Source of the DNA: Warburgia ugandensis
Taxonomy: Eukaryota; Streptophyta; Magnoliopsida; Canellales; Canellaceae
NCBI GenBank assembly: GCA_035236585.1
Contig: CP141139.1
Coordinates: 23,390,990 to 23,454,989, forward strand
Length of the DNA: 64,000 nt
Direction of reading: 5' to 3'
In this document: piece after piece, positions 36,001 to 50,729 of the stretch
How the letters are laid out: each line of letters starts with the position of its first letter
Numbering within the stretch: the first letter of the stretch is position 1
Notes under the pieces: model-generated
Seen by the model: the letters and a program-made list of their open reading frames with translations, nothing else
What the model was told of the DNA's origin: nothing
Database searches by the model: none
Translations under genes and position numbers: made by a program

Positions 36001-39000
36001 TCAGAAGCTTGTGCACAATTGACTCAGGAGTTCTTTAGAGAAAACACATTGCGTCTCCTAATCATTTGTCTTCCAAAACTGAACTTGGAGGTGAGCACAG
36101 AAAAGGTTTTCACTAAGTGTTAGCAGCTTTGGATGGTTAAATCAATTAGTTGTTGAATTTTGTCTTCATTTCCTTTTTGAGTTTGTATGCCTTTAATGTT
36201 TAAGCTTTGGGTAGTTGAGTAAAAACATCAATTTCCGGATATTCTGTATGCTATGAAGGATCTTATTGAGTGTAATTTAGTAAGTATTTAAAGACTCATT
36301 GAATTTTGTGTTCTCCTATTGTTAATATTTGTTTCTTTGTTTTTGTTCTCTTTTTATAAGGCACTCTTTCTAATATTTGCTGTGACAAGGATCATCTCAT
36401 GTAGGCTCGTAAAGATGTTACTCAAGTTGTTGCCAATTTGCAAAGACAACAGGTTCACTCACGGTTGATTGCTTCTGATTACTTGGAAGCAAACAAAGAT
36501 CTTATGGATCATTTGATAGCTGGGTGCGCCATTCTTCCTAGAACTTCATTTTTGGAATGTCTCTCTCTTCCTATTTCAGTTAGTATTTGGTCGTACTGGT
36601 TTGGTGCTTGATTTTAATTGGTTTTGATAGTTTACATCTACCAGTATTTGTTTGGACTCTTCTATTGTGAGAGACTAACAACCCAAAATGCCATAATCTT
36701 CAATATTATGGAAACTTTGTTAGTTGTTTTTTTACTGAATGTAGGCTTTCATGTTTTTAATTAAATTATTCGATGCCTTCTTGAGAAATTAAGGTTGGAT
36801 GTAAGATGTCTTTTTCTGAGCAGGTTTTTCTTGACAATTGCATGCGGTTAAAATGTTTCTCATTTGCCAATGATTTGTTAACTCATAACTTCTTTCCATC
36901 AGGTATGAAAACATGGACATAGCATTGCATTATGGTGCAATGCTGAGGGAATGCATACGTCATCAGACTATAGCGAGGTATAAGATTATTCATATTTTTG
37001 CCCAATAAAACACAGATTCTAAAAATTGAAGGATTGTTCTTTTCTTCAAGAACAGGTGATAATTAGATTAGAGAAAATGATGCAGGAGAAACAAGGTTAA
37101 GTTATGACATACAAACATTAAAAAAGAAAGAGAAAGAAAGAAAAGACAACAAATGAGGACAGAATTCTAACTGTAGAAACTATTACTAAAAAGGAAAGAT
37201 TGTCAGAACCAGAAAGATGCTGTCTTCATTCTTTCTGTAGCAAAAGCTATCCCTTATTTTGTTCTCATTTCTTAGAATATGCTCGAATGCAGTTCTTTGC
37301 TAAGATCAACTGTGTGTAGAGCAACCTCAGGAAATAACTTAAGGACATTTATAGTAGTCAGATGACTTGCCAAGGACCTTATTGTTGAGAGATGTTTCGA
37401 TGGACATGACATTTATCTTCTCAAATGAAATTTCTTTTTTTTGGTTTTGGAATGACTTAACATTTTTAGAAGTCAAGAATTAAAACTTCATAGAAGATAC
37501 GGTAGAGGAATTCCAAATCAAGTGCTCCTACTTTTTGCATGATAGGGGCTACATGTTGATGATCTGTCTAGTTCATCTAATTCCTTTGGATGTCTCCTAC
37601 GCCAAAAATCATGTGGATTGACGTGTTACAAGATTGTGTTTTTTGTTTTTGAATATAGACCGTTGTTTAGAAAGTTTTCAGCCGTCCATGAAAAGAATAT
37701 TTCTTGAGATGTTATTCAAAAACGGAGAACACAATCTTGTCACATGTCAAGCTGCATGATTTTGGTGGTAGGAGATATCCAAAAGCCAAAAGAATTAGAT
37801 TAATCAGGTATATCATCTACGTATGGACCAGATCATGCAAAAAGTAGTACTTTGACACAAAGTGCTTATAAGTGCTTTGATTTAGCATTCCTTGATAGGA
37901 AATGATGAGAACAATAGAAACATCTAAAGCAATAAATAACAACAAATTTTGACACGTACAATTGTATCTAAACTAAAATTCTATCTAAAGAGGTGCTATC
38001 TTTATTGACAAAGGCCTCCATTTGGTTGGAGAAATTTACAATTGAAGAGGTCCCATAAGGCATTAACTTCTAGAGGGAGAGAGCACATGAAATTTTTTTA
38101 AAGAAAAGATAGAATTTTCAGTATTGTTGCACATGTAAATCGAAACAGCAAATTTATGCATTATATGCTCTAATTTTATTCTGGTGGGGATAAACCTTAC
38201 TGTTCATTTGACAGGTATGTCCTGGAGTCGGAGCACATGAGGAAGTTCTTTGGCTTTATACAACTTCCGAATTTTGATATTTCATCAGATGCAGCAGCCA
38301 CATTTAAGGTTTAGTATACCACTCCATTATTGCTTCTGGGTTTGATAAAGAGAGGCCTTCTTTTTCTTTTTGTCTGTTTCGTTTTCTTTTGCTCAAAGTA
38401 TGGTAGCACTAATTACCTGTTAGTATTTCCTTGTGTAATTCCTCCTAATCTACTAGTGGTACTAATTTATGGTAAGCAACATTTGTTTGGTTCTCTTATC
38501 TCATTTTAGCCATCCAGACTAGTATAGAATACAGGCTTATTTCACATTGTATTCTATACAGAATAATTATGCAAACCAAAGCAATTATTACCTGCATGTC
38601 AGTTTTCACCTCTCAACCATTCTGCTTGTTTTTTGGGTGGCTTAAGATTTCATATAGAAAAGGTGTTTCTTTGACTCACAGTGTTGGTTTATGAGTAAGT
38701 AGTTTTTGCCTTCCAAACACAACTGATGATGTCTCAATCCTCTTGACTTATCTCTCCATTCCTCTTTACATTTGTATCCAATTCTAAAGGGACACCGTAT
38801 TAGTCATGTTATATTGGTAGTTGTACTACCATTGATGATTTTTGTCAATTTTAGCTCATAATCATGTACATTTGTTGTCTCCTTATTACTGCACTTCCTT
38901 GGTAATCTACTGTCTTATATTGCTGATGGTTTCCCATGAGTAAACAAATCCAATTCTGGTAAGGTAGGTACCTGAATGCTTTCAAACACAAGGAGCTTCT

Positions 39001-42000
39001 CTTGATTCTTGGACATGATGCAGTCATTAGCTTTCTGTTAAGTGCTCATGTCTACAAATTCTACTTACATGCCACTGACTTATTTTGTTGCAGGAGCTTT
39101 TGACAAGGCATAAATCAACAGTAGCTGAATTTCTCTCTAAAAATTATGACTGGGTAAGCATTTTCTTTTCCGCTATAGATACATAATCAGTTGGATTCGT
39201 GGAGCTCTAATGAGCTATAAGAGTGAGTAATCTGGGTAGTAATTGGAAGATTAGGCTCTATTTACTATTTAGGATGATCTAGACATGGTTCCAGGAGAGG
39301 TAGGGTACAGTTTGCTTCTGTATCAGGATTAGGGGTTCAGGAAACGAGAGATCCAGAATCAGATGATAGGTTGTATATGTATATATAGGGTTCCGTATAA
39401 GGCAGAAATAGTAGGAGACAATTAAAATCAAGAAATTAAGTAGCCAGAGTTTATTTTGAGAGTACTACATGAAGGTCCACCCTTCGTTTTGGAAATACTA
39501 TGGGAAGGTCCACGTATTCCATGCTTTCTAATGCCATGGAAATTTCAGGTTGGAGAGGTACTACAAATCATTAATATGAACATGGTATGACTCAGAAAAT
39601 ATATATGCATAGCCTTGAAAAGAAACTATCAGAACAAATGAATAGCTGAAATTCCTATCGAAACATTATTGCGGAAGCCCAGATGTTCTTTGTTGGTGAT
39701 ATGGGCTTCGATTGTCACTTTTGCTTGTGAATTCTTTTGAACTACTGTAGAGCTTCTTTGTGGCATTTCCTACAAAAATTTGTGCATGACAAGAGAGCTA
39801 CAGCATTTTAGGTCTCCATTGTCTCCAGCTTCCACCAACTGCTCTTCTCTTGAGCTTCTTTTTGCTTTCCCTTTGTAAATTGTGGATGGGAAGAGAAAGC
39901 ACTATGTATTTGGCGCTTGACATTGTCTCCTTAGGACTACTGAGAACTTTAATTTGGTTTAGATTATTTTTGAGAGGGAAGAAATAGATTAAGAAAAACT
40001 GTCAGGACTAAGGACCAAAGTTGGAGTTTGAGCTTTTACCTGAGTTGGTGAAGTGTTTCCTCTTGCAACCATGAGATTGTGCGTTCAAGTCCACCACTTA
40101 CTGTAAAAACAAAAGTACCCAAAGTCATCCTTTAGTCCATAACCAAACATATTGATAATCCAGGATGGTACAAATTCGAGGACATACCACTAACTGGAGC
40201 TACATTTGGGTAAATACTAATCAGGTTGTGTTGCATGTTGCATTGTCATTGTCTGCTAGAAATTTCAGATTTTATTTGGATATAGTATTCTTTTCTCCAC
40301 TTATTGATGTCTTGTTCATCTATTCTTATCATATGTTTTGGTCTCAGTTTTTTGCAGAACATAACTCAAAGCTTCTGGAATCTCCCAATTACATCACAAG
40401 GAGGCAAGCTGTGAAGGTAACAACAGCCTTCTAAATCTGTATTTTCATAAGATGCTAGTAGATAGTGCTTTGCCATGACTTGTTCTCTGTACCTTAAGCT
40501 TATCTGTGGATTGGCATTCTTAGTGTAAATTCCTTGTCCCAGCATTGAAACTAGAACTTAAACATGTGTGGTCTTGTGTCTTATCATGCTTGAAGTGGCA
40601 ACAAAGGTTGTTGCAGACATTATGCACCAACTGGATGGACTTCCATGATAGGGAATACATACTTGGGAATACATTATACACTTACCTGGGAGAGATACTT
40701 GTAGGAATACTATGTTACAGCTTCTGGATTTCTATTTCAGCTTCTGGGAGATATGTTACTGGACCGTTCAAATTCTGCCGTCATGATGCGATATGTGGGC
40801 TCAAAAGATAACTTGAGGATCCTAATGAATCTTCTCAGGGTATGAATTTCTATCTGTGTTCCTACGTGATTTGATGTGCAGATTTTAATTCTTTTGGCAT
40901 ACTTCTGCAAGTAAGGTAGTGAAGGATTTTGCTTTGTGATGTTAGGAGTTGCCACTATGTATCTAGGTGCTTGTTGGACCATGAGGATAGAGTGATGCTT
41001 AATACGTGCTTGTGTTTGTATCTGTACATGTGTGTGTGGATTTGTTTGCATAAGCAAACACACGTTCTGGTTGTGACATAAAACCATCTGATTGGTGAAA
41101 TTCTTTTATACTTTGCCAAGTTTTTGCTAGTATTTGTTCTCAGAAGGCGACATGGCAAAGTAGTTCATATGTTAACTCGTGTTGCATGAGTACTTCCAAC
41201 CTACCTGTAGGTATTCAGTGAAACAAAAACAATAATGACAAATAAACAGGTTTCTCATCCCACAGAAGTCAGTTTCTGCAAATCATGCTGTCATTTTCCT
41301 TTCAACCTTTTGCAGTAGATTGAGGTGCAGATGTTCAGTGGATAGATTATGTAAATTGCTTTTGATCTGATGCCAATCTAAATCTCAGAGCAACCTATTC
41401 AAACGAAATATTGACACCAATGCTTTGTTTGCAATATTCAGTCCAGTCCATTTACCGCTGCCAAAATAGGTAAGTAGAAAACATCTGGAATTAAAGTCCA
41501 CTCTTATGGTCACAGGAAATCATCCAGAATGACACAGAAGCTTCCTGCCTACCAATCATGAGGGATCAGCAGAAGACTAACTTCTAGGCTGAAAATCCAA
41601 TTGGAAGTTGAGATCATATGATCAATTACAAATGATGTTGAGACATGAAACCATAATAAAGAAGAGAATAGAGAAAGTGTGAAGTCTTCAGCTTCACTCA
41701 TTGCTCATTGCTTCTTGTGTAAATCACTGTCGTCAACAGTGGAACCGTGATTGTTGTAAGTTGTCGCTATAACCGGTACTAACAATGAACAGATAAATTC
41801 TTTGTATCATCATGATAGTTAACAAAATCATGAATCCTGTGGGTTATTTTTTCTTTCTTTTTCATGTTTTCCTCTTTCCTTTGAATTATGAGCAGACTAG
41901 AACTCACAACCTGGTGATAATGCAGTCATGGATTTTTTGGGTTTGTTACCCTGAAATAGATGAAGAATTTGAGATGAGGATTGTGATTTCTCAATATTTC

Positions 42001-42779
42001 ATTGTGAGAGAGATCAGGAGAGCATCTACCTTCTTAAGTGGGTGGTTGTGCATGTCATTGTATAAAGACAAAGTTAGCCAGAGATCAGGAGAGCATCTAC
42101 CTTCTTAAGCGGGTGGTTGTGCATGTCATTGTTAATAAATGATGAAGCTTATCCGTTACTACTACACCCTTTTTCTGCAGAATGTATCTTCGTTGATTGG
42201 AAGCATCTATTCTTGATGATTTAGAATGTAACTGCACCACTGTAGTCTTATATTATCGAGTGCTCAGTATGCCAGTGACTGCCCAAATGCTATCTGACAG
42301 TTCCTTTTCCAAGTTTTGAATCACTGATTTTATTTTATTTCAGGAATCAAGTAAGAATATTCAGTTAGAAGCATTTCATGTGTTCAAGGTACAGCTGGAG
42401 TCTGATGGGTTTGAGCTTAAACTTCATTGTCATGACTCAGTCAGTGGGTCCATTATTGCTTATGATATGTCTCTTTTCTTTGTAATGAGCAGCTATTTGC
42501 AGCTAACCAAAATAAGCCACCAGAAATTGTCAGCATACTCGTGGCAAACAGAAGCAAACTTCTTAGATTCTTCAGTGACTTCAAGATGGACAAAGGTAGC
42601 AAAAGAAGCAAAGAATGCTCCCTTTTCTTAAACTGTTGGTCAGGGATATCTTCTCATGATGTTATTACAATTAATATAATGCTTGTATTTTTCCAGAGGA
42701 TGAACAGTTTGAAGCAGATAAAGCTCAAGTAGTCAAAGAAATTGCTGCCTTAGAACCAAGAGACCGCCCTTTGAGATAA
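30057..42779 (+). CDS. MO25: MO25/CAB39-like scaffold protein (11 exons, 343 aa)
   Basis: Mo25 proteins are cytosolic helical-repeat (armadillo-like) scaffolds that bind and activate STE20/germinal-centre kinases and work with the NDR/MOR-RAM polarity pathway. In plants they affect cell growth and division. Exons: 30057-30179, 35929-36090, 36405-36523, 36903-36977, 38215-38308, 39094-39153, 40348-40416, 40741-40839, 42344-42388, 42493-42595, 42697-42779. They sum to 1,032 bases with consistent phase, and every intron is GT-AG. Diagnostic stretches are the N-terminal [135 protein letters not shown] and [20 protein letters not shown]. The length is normal for the family. The start is the first ATG, in the conserved N-terminal context. 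Introns 1 and 4 are enlarged by transposons, but no coding base is disturbed. Family assignment is secure; the specific paralogue is not determined. Confidence 0.95.
31238..31396 (-). mobile_element. tRNA-derived SINE (Au-like)
   Basis: Minus strand: a tRNA-like head with a B-box-like segment (ggtcacgggctcaagg), then ggaaacaacctcttgcaaa, then gtggtccgccccttcctt, ending gggctgcccccttt. This order matches the widespread plant Au SINE. A 14-bp target duplication with one mismatch flanks it: ctaaaaatgtgaat at 31,224-31,237 and ctaaaaaagtgaat at 31,397-31,410. It has no coding capacity and depends on LINE reverse transcriptase. Confidence 0.8.
31439..31986 (-). pseudogene. RTE LINE: C-terminal region after RT
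   Basis: Two overlapping minus-strand frames (31,765-31,986 and 31,439-31,780). They carry [29 protein letters not shown] and [12 protein letters not shown], hallmarks of the post-RT region of plant RTE elements. The switch between frames near 31,770-31,800 marks a frameshift. Confidence 0.75.
32074..33127 (-). pseudogene. RTE LINE: linker and reverse transcriptase, frameshifted
   Basis: Minus-strand pieces in order: linker 33,127-32,918; RT fingers/palm 32,898-32,389 ([62 protein letters not shown]); palm 32,325-32,074 ([19 protein letters not shown], catalytic FADD in [10 protein letters not shown]). The RT copies LINE RNA at the nicked target. Frame changes near 32,910 and between 32,389 and 32,325 break the protein, although the first catalytic Asp and the FADD pair are still readable. 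Confidence 0.85.
33369..34565 (-). pseudogene. RTE LINE: apurinic-type endonuclease domain with N-terminal repeats
   Basis: 398 codons open on the minus strand. Residues about 17-85 hold three copies of a 23-residue repeat (for example [20 protein letters not shown]). The endonuclease/exonuclease/phosphatase fold follows: [64 protein letters not shown] and the SQHRLMVMD motif. This enzyme nicks target DNA for target-primed reverse transcription. The domain itself is intact, but its continuation into the linker is broken at about 33,368. Confidence 0.85.
34575..34850 (-). repeat. Duplicated 139-bp palindromic unit in the LINE 5' leader
   Basis: Two tandem units (period 139, anchored by agaagctg at 34,591 and 34,730). 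Each contains an imperfect inverted repeat: agatgattctcattt against aatagaatcatct, with tacaaatgcatattcatttgta at the centre. Confidence 0.7.
35184..35365 (+). mobile_element. tRNA-derived SINE (Au-like), 5'-truncated, with perfect 17-bp duplication
   Basis: The SINE body is 35,201-35,348: gtgtgaccttgaggtc, ggaaacagcatcttgcaaa, gtggtccgccccttccct, ending gggctgccctttt. It is flanked by tatcatttgaaatttag at 35,184-35,200 and 35,349-35,365. It is homologous to the copy at 31,238 but in opposite orientation. The start lacks the expected A-box end. Confidence 0.85.
37520..37852. mobile_element. Hairpin MITE in intron 4 of the MO25-like gene
   Basis: About 330 bp whose arms are near-complete inverted repeats of about 150 bp. 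The left arm has tactttttgcatgat, then cctttggatgtctcctac, then acaagattgtgttttttg. The right arm has the complements in mirror order (acacaatcttgt, gtaggagatatccaaa, atcatgcaaaaagta). No coding. RNA from the intron would fold into a long hairpin. Confidence 0.75.
39995..40140 (+). mobile_element. Possible tRNA-derived SINE remnant in intron 6
   Basis: tacctgagttggtgaag resembles a pol III A-box. gcgttcaagtcc, about 35 bases on, resembles a B-box. The rest does not fold as a tRNA. Boundaries and duplication were not found. Confidence 0.35.
42010..42133 (+). repeat. 71-bp-period tandem duplication in intron 8
   Basis: gagatcaggagagcatctac starts at 42,010 and again at 42,081. About 53 bases are nearly identical in both, with one visible change (aagtggg/aagcggg). 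Confidence 0.8.
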
Positions 42780-44948
42780 GGTTTGGCTGAATGCTAATAA
42801 GAGTTTTGAGGAGGGTAAGCTCCATTAGTCAAAGAACTCAAAGCCTTGGAACAAAGATCACCGATGAGATCAGAATTGGGTTGATCTCTTATATCATTTG
42901 AAATTAATTGTAAATTAGAAGTTATAAATCCGAGTCATACGATTCCGCACTGGTGGCATGTGTGACCGTGCTGCCGGTGGAAGAACGTGTTCAACTTCAG
43001 CAATAGTTTAATGGAGCTTTATTTCACTTATCTCATGTGTACATTCATTTGTTGAATTACTGCTTTTGGTTTTATACCTGATCAAATGTAGATCAAGTGG
43101 TATTAATGATCGTGTTCTGGTAGGTCGAGGTTATGATCACGCAGAAAAGTCAGATCAATGATTAGGGTAGAGGCCACTTGCTTCACCGCCCAAAACATTG
43201 ATTTGTTAGGACTTGTTGTAGTGGTCCACACAGTAAAACCCTTTATTATGGGTAGTTGTAAGTTTCTTATTTAGTGGAGCCCCTGATTGATTAGTGGGGT
43301 CCTTTGTTTTCAATGCTTCCATTTAAAGGCCATAATTAGTTTAGAATCGTTCAGCGCAGCCCAGTGAATAAATGGCCTTGGATTATTTGGACTTGGTGTT
43401 TTCTTAAAATTTTGGGAGTTCCATAAAATTCGAAGTTAAGTGCTATAATTCAGACGCGTTCTTAGATTAAACACTACTTTATCAAACTAGTCTTTAGCTG
43501 CAGCATCTTTTCCTTCAAATAAAGTGGCTCCTACTGTGTGCAGCATGCCTGCATCAAGATGAAGACAAAAAATAATGTAAACTAATATAATACTCTGTGA
43601 GTCCTGGTGGTACATCTCCTTTTGTTTGGTTAGAGGTCTCAGGGAGCACTTTTCCTTTCGGGGATACTTAAAAGTATAATTAGGAATAGGTTCTAGATAG
43701 TTTGCTTCGTGACTCTTCACTGTAAAGAGAACCAAAAAATAAAAAGAGCTGTAGCTTAGGAGCGGTCTAAGGAGTACATGATCCTTTTTTCAAGCATGTA
43801 AAGTCTTTTAAAAAATAATAAAATTAAGTAGTTCATCATGTTCAGATTGTGAAATATAGGTAACCCATGGGAAATCAATCTGATTGAATGATCTAACAAA
43901 TTGTTTGTCACAAAATATATGATAAAAGCATCCAATGGGCAGGAAAGATGTTGTCAATCCTATTCAAGTCATTCCTGACAAGATGAATGGGTTGGTTCTA
44001 CAAAAAATATTTTACCATACATAAAAATGGGGCATATAATCCTTACACTTCTCTTGAGAGTGTACTCACATAATGCCAACTCGAGCGAGTCAAACCTCCT
44101 TCATAATTATAATCTCTCTTTCACAAGACTCGTTAAAATATGTATTTGTAACCAGTAACTACCTATTGGCTTCCTTAATTCTTCGGTTATTGCAGGTTTT
44201 GTTTTAGAGATTTTGCATTTCAGTTGGAGTTATGGTACTGTATTAGCACTATAGTTTAAAAAATGTGGTTCTGACTCTCTCAATCAGGATCACTTGTCAT
44301 GTAAGCTATGGAAAGGCTATTCTCCCGCAATTAATAAAACTAACATTTTGTTTCCGAAAAAAAAAGAAGACCACCGCCTATTGACTTCTCGGCTCTCTCT
44401 CATACAATAACTACGCTTGACTTTCCTAAACCAGCCACAACCGTTTTCCAAATATAACTACCTTAATTGCTTATTAGGTCTACATGACCCCATACAGGGA
44501 CTCACAGCAACAACGTTATAGGTACATAATACAATTGTAGAATCCTAAGATGGAGTTTTGGGTCTTGAGATTATAGACCCCTCTACAGACAGGATTTCTA
44601 ACTGTCCGTTCCTTAAGATCAGAGATCCTTGAACAACCCACGCAACATCCAAAAGCCAGAGCAACCAGATGAATTGATCATGATCATTCAAATGTAGGCC
44701 TCTTCATTCAAAAGTTAGGCGCTTGGTATGAATTAGTATTCCTCAAATTTAATGTATATGCTATAATAATATAGTATACAGTAGAGATGCAACAAGTACC
44801 TATAATGTGGACGGCTAAAATCATCGATAAGTGGGTCCACTACGTAAAGGCGTGCCTGGTGGATGTTAAGCTCATTGAAATGAGATTGCACGGGAAGAAA
44901 CGAAGTGGAAGCAAGGCCTATAGGGGGAACGCCAAAATGACAGCACCT
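42780..44948. other. 3' UTR and intergenic DNA downstream of the MO25-like gene
   Basis: Holds the 3' UTR of the gene at its left end. No other gene was found. A polyadenylation-like aataaaac and A-run at 44,333-44,368 might be the tail of an old retroposed sequence. Confidence 0.5.
42805..42868 (+). pseudogene. Decayed second copy of the MO25-like C-terminal coding segment
   Basis: Starting 26 bases after the stop codon, about 60 bases repeat the last exon segment 42,708-42,770 at a spacing of 97. The exon gives [19 protein letters not shown]; the downstream copy gives APLVKELKALEQRSPMRS, with a one-base deletion before it. It lies in the presumed 3' UTR and is probably not translated. A former or alternative C-terminus is possible. 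Confidence 0.55.
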
Positions 44949-45263
44949 ATGGTGCAGTCAAACAATCAACATTTTATGGAGCCGAACTTTATATAATCCG
45001 ACTATTTATCTTTTTGCTCCAACTTTAGATATCGACTGAATAAAAAATCATGTAGTTTGGATAATTTTAGCATCTCAAAAGTTGTGTATTGTTTTTTCTT
45101 TTTGAATCTTTAAACCGTTTATTTGTAAACTTATTTTTAGACAATAGAATCATCCAACCCCATGCATATTTTTTTTTTACTAGGCATCTAAAGCAGGAGC
45201 ATGACATGAATGACTTAGATCTTGCAAAGTGGGCTCCATAAAATGTGGTCATTTGACCACACA
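44949..45263. mobile_element. MITE, copy 2 (same family as 28,209)
   Basis: Terminal inverted repeats share the attttatggagcc core of copy 1. Left: ggtgcagtcaaac...acattttatggagcc. Right: the reverse complement of gtgtggtcaaatgaccacattttatggagccc. The interior is AT-rich and non-coding. Confidence 0.6.
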
Positions 45264-45297
45264 TCAATTAGCATTCCTTAGCCATAATCCAGCCCCC

Positions 45298-47829
<2,532 letters not shown>

Positions 47830-49072
47830 AAATTCTTATTGGGATTTTAGACACCAAGCTGATGCAATGCTTGGACACTTAAGATTAAGCATTCACAACA
47901 ACTTAATCTCAATTACAATGATGAAACAACAAGTTTCCAAGAGAGACACATCTCTTACAACTATAAACAATAAATAAGAATGGTAAAATAACTTTTCTTT
48001 GAGAATTATAATCTAAGAGAAAGAATGAAATAGAGAAGTAAAGATTTATAACTCAAATGATAGGAAATATTAAAGTGAATAACTTGTAGATGAAGATAGA
48101 TCTTGACTAATTGATTTTTCTCTTAGTAGATACCTTACATTAGTTAAAATCTTCCCTAATAACATGATTCTCAAAATATAATTGTTAGAGAGCTCCATCT
48201 TTGACTGAATGATGAACGAGCTATTAAATCTTTTTAAAAATATAACTGTTGGAGAGCATTCTTCATTGAGTGGATGATAATATTGATGTTGGAGCTTCTT
48301 CTCCACTTAATTGGGTACAAAAATGGTTGTTAGAGGGCTTCAACGTTTGGTTGGAGCAAGAGATGGTTGTTGGAGAAAGCTTATCTTTGATTGAAGGATG
48401 AAAGCATCAATAGGAAGTCAAAATATGATTGTTGGAGCTTAAAATTTTTTTTCTTAATTTTGAAATTCAGATCGAAATCCTTTTAGTGTAAAATAATTTG
48501 ATTAAAAAAGAATTTGAAAATTTGAAAAATGACACTATGAAGGTTGACCTTTTATGAAAATCCATAAACTAGTGAAGGTTGACCTACAAGTTAAAGGTTG
48601 GCCTTTCACAAGGGTCCCAAAATGATGTGGATGACCTTGGAGGTTGACTTTGCAACACAAATTTTCAAAAACATGTTATGTGAAGAAGGTCAAATTTCAT
48701 TAGACAATCGACCTTCCAATTTATTTTCACCAAATATTTTGTACCAAGGGCTGGTTGCTCAAGTTGAAGGAGTCCTTCAACTACAAAATTTTGTTATTTT
48801 TGTTTTCAAAGTGATTTAAAAACTTGGAAAATGATTATGAATCTTGGACAACCTATTTTCATGATTTTCTTTTTTTTACTTCAAACACATGTGAACTAAT
48901 ATAAAAAATACGGTTTGATCATGCAGTCTTTTGAAGTCATCACACCCTTAAAATTGATTTAGTTCACTCAATTTTTTTGAATGTGACATCTTTTGACTTA
49001 CACAGTCAAGGAATGATGTTATATCACAATGCAAGTCTTCTTGCCATCAAATTCAAAAAGGAAATGGCCTAG
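47830..49072 (-). repeat. Copia-type 3' LTR (truncated)
   Basis: Homologous to 55,690-57,062. Shared segments include aatctcaattacaatgatgaaacaacaag and the block around tgttggagagc/ttcttcattgagtggatga. Read on the minus strand, it starts just after a purine tract and the ggttttgtcatcat motif that precedes many plant copia 3' LTRs. Confidence 0.6.
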
Positions 49073-49270
49073 CAATCTCTCCCTTTTTTATGATGACAAA
49101 ACCTTGACAAGAAAGACTTAAGAAAATGAAATTTGAAGCAATAAAAATATCACAGAGTCTTTTCTTTGTCTTATGCTCTCTCATTTTTTTGTCTAAATAA
49201 AAAATGGGGCATATAAAAACAATAAAAAAAAAAAGATTAATCTCTACAGAAAAGTGAACCATAAGCACAC

Positions 49271-49273
<3 letters not shown>

Positions 49274-49363
<90 letters not shown>
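49274..49363. repeat. (GA)45 microsatellite
   Basis: 90 bases of uninterrupted GA in the copia interior. It is inverted relative to the (TC)52 run 3.9 kb to the left. Confidence 0.95.
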
Positions 49364-49365
<2 letters not shown>

Positions 49366-50159
49366 TTATTCAAGCATGAATATACATGAAATCATTCTCA
49401 TAGAACAAAGAAGTTTCCTAAGTTATAAATATGATAAAAGATGTTCATTTAATGATGCACGAGAGATACAAGTTAAGAAGATAAGAAATGGAGGAAGACC
49501 TTTATTTCATTAAAATAGAGTTATTGCGTACATGAAGCTTGCTCAAGAACACAAATATCAATGAGTAATCATATTTCAAATATAAGCACTAAGATGCATT
49601 ATCAAACTAACTAGTCAACAGATAAATCATTTTATCAAAATCAAAGAGGATGTGGCTTCCTAAGCAAAAAATAATCATATTTTATAGAGTCAAATAATTT
49701 AAAGCATGGAAGCATGATAAAAAACAATTAAAACAAAGATGAGAGCTAAAGGTTCCCTCTTTTCAAACATTTGGGGCTTTTAAAGCATTCTAATCATCTA
49801 ATAGAAAAAAATACAAAGAGTTCAAATTCTTTATGCTAAGGTTCTTCTTCCCCTTTTCAAGTACTTCTCCTGTTTAAAGGTAAATTCAATAACATCATTA
49901 GCAAATCTTCTTCATTTCAATTTATCCATGGAGCCATCCAATCAATAAATAATCATTCGATCACTACTATGTAATATACAAAATAGGACAAGAACTATTG
50001 ATCATAGATAAACATTTTGAACAATGCACTCACTTCATTTATAACCATTTGAAAGTGAATAAAGATAATTTATTTGATGAAATATGAAAATCATAAAAAT
50101 ATGCAAATAATTATGCATAAGGATTCTAATATAACAATAAAAGCATATGGATCAATAGC
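49364..50159. other. Copia 3' interior, non-coding
   Basis: AT-rich. No pol motifs on either strand. Confidence 0.5.
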
Positions 50160-50725
50160 AAGTAACTTTGGTACTTAGACTTGTAATTTAGGTCCATGAT
50201 AGTTAGTATAAACACTAGATCTAGATCTACAATATGGATATGAGTAGTTATTAGAAGAAGAAGAAAAAGAAGAAGATATGTAGTATGGTTTTCTTAAAAA
50301 TCTAGATGGTTTGAAATTCTTTTAATTTTTAAATATTTTCTTTTCTTCAGCAACATTTTGTAAAGAGATTTTCAAATTCTCGTGGGTTTTTATTTTTTCC
50401 AAATCATTGATCTCAAGAGTCAAGAAACTCTTATTAGTTTTCAATATCTCAATTTCTACTTTCAAATAATCTAAAACATTAGTTCATAGAATCATATTCA
50501 TTAACATCATGCTTCAAAGATTCATTTTACTTTTTAAATCATCAACTTTACAAGTGAGTTTTGAAACATGCTCTCTAAGAAGTCTATTTTTCAAAGTAAA
50601 CTTTTAATTTCTTTTACAAGATCATAAAAACATCTCTTAGTTCATCATAAGACAATTCATCGTATACCTCATTTTTCTTCCTCATCTTCTATGGCCATAA
50701 AGCAAAGATTGGTCATTCCTTCACT
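50160..50725 (-). pseudogene. Copia gag, C-terminal part
   Basis: Minus strand, broken frames. MTNLCFMAIEDEEE is followed after a one-base shift by NEVYDELSYDELRD, then an EHVSKLT coiled-coil-like stretch. Later comes a Ser/Tyr-rich tail (KPSRFLRKPYY then a Ser run, then VYTNYHGPKLQV-stop). This is the part of plant copia gag that follows the zinc knuckle. It is separated from the knuckle by the insertion at 50,730-54,186. Confidence 0.55.
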
Positions 50726-50729
50726 GGCA

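Noticed and set aside
35422-36123. Candidate separate exons or small genes before exon 2
   Set aside because: Intron read-through. Only 35,929-36,090 fits the MO25 family with proper splice sites and phase.
40020-40140. Possible tRNA gene
   Set aside because: A- and B-box-like sequences are present but there is no acceptor-stem pairing or cloverleaf. A SINE remnant is more likely.
44210-44370. Retroposed sequence or LINE tail ending in an A-run
   Set aside because: An aataaaa signal and short A-run are present, but no coding homology or target duplication could be found.
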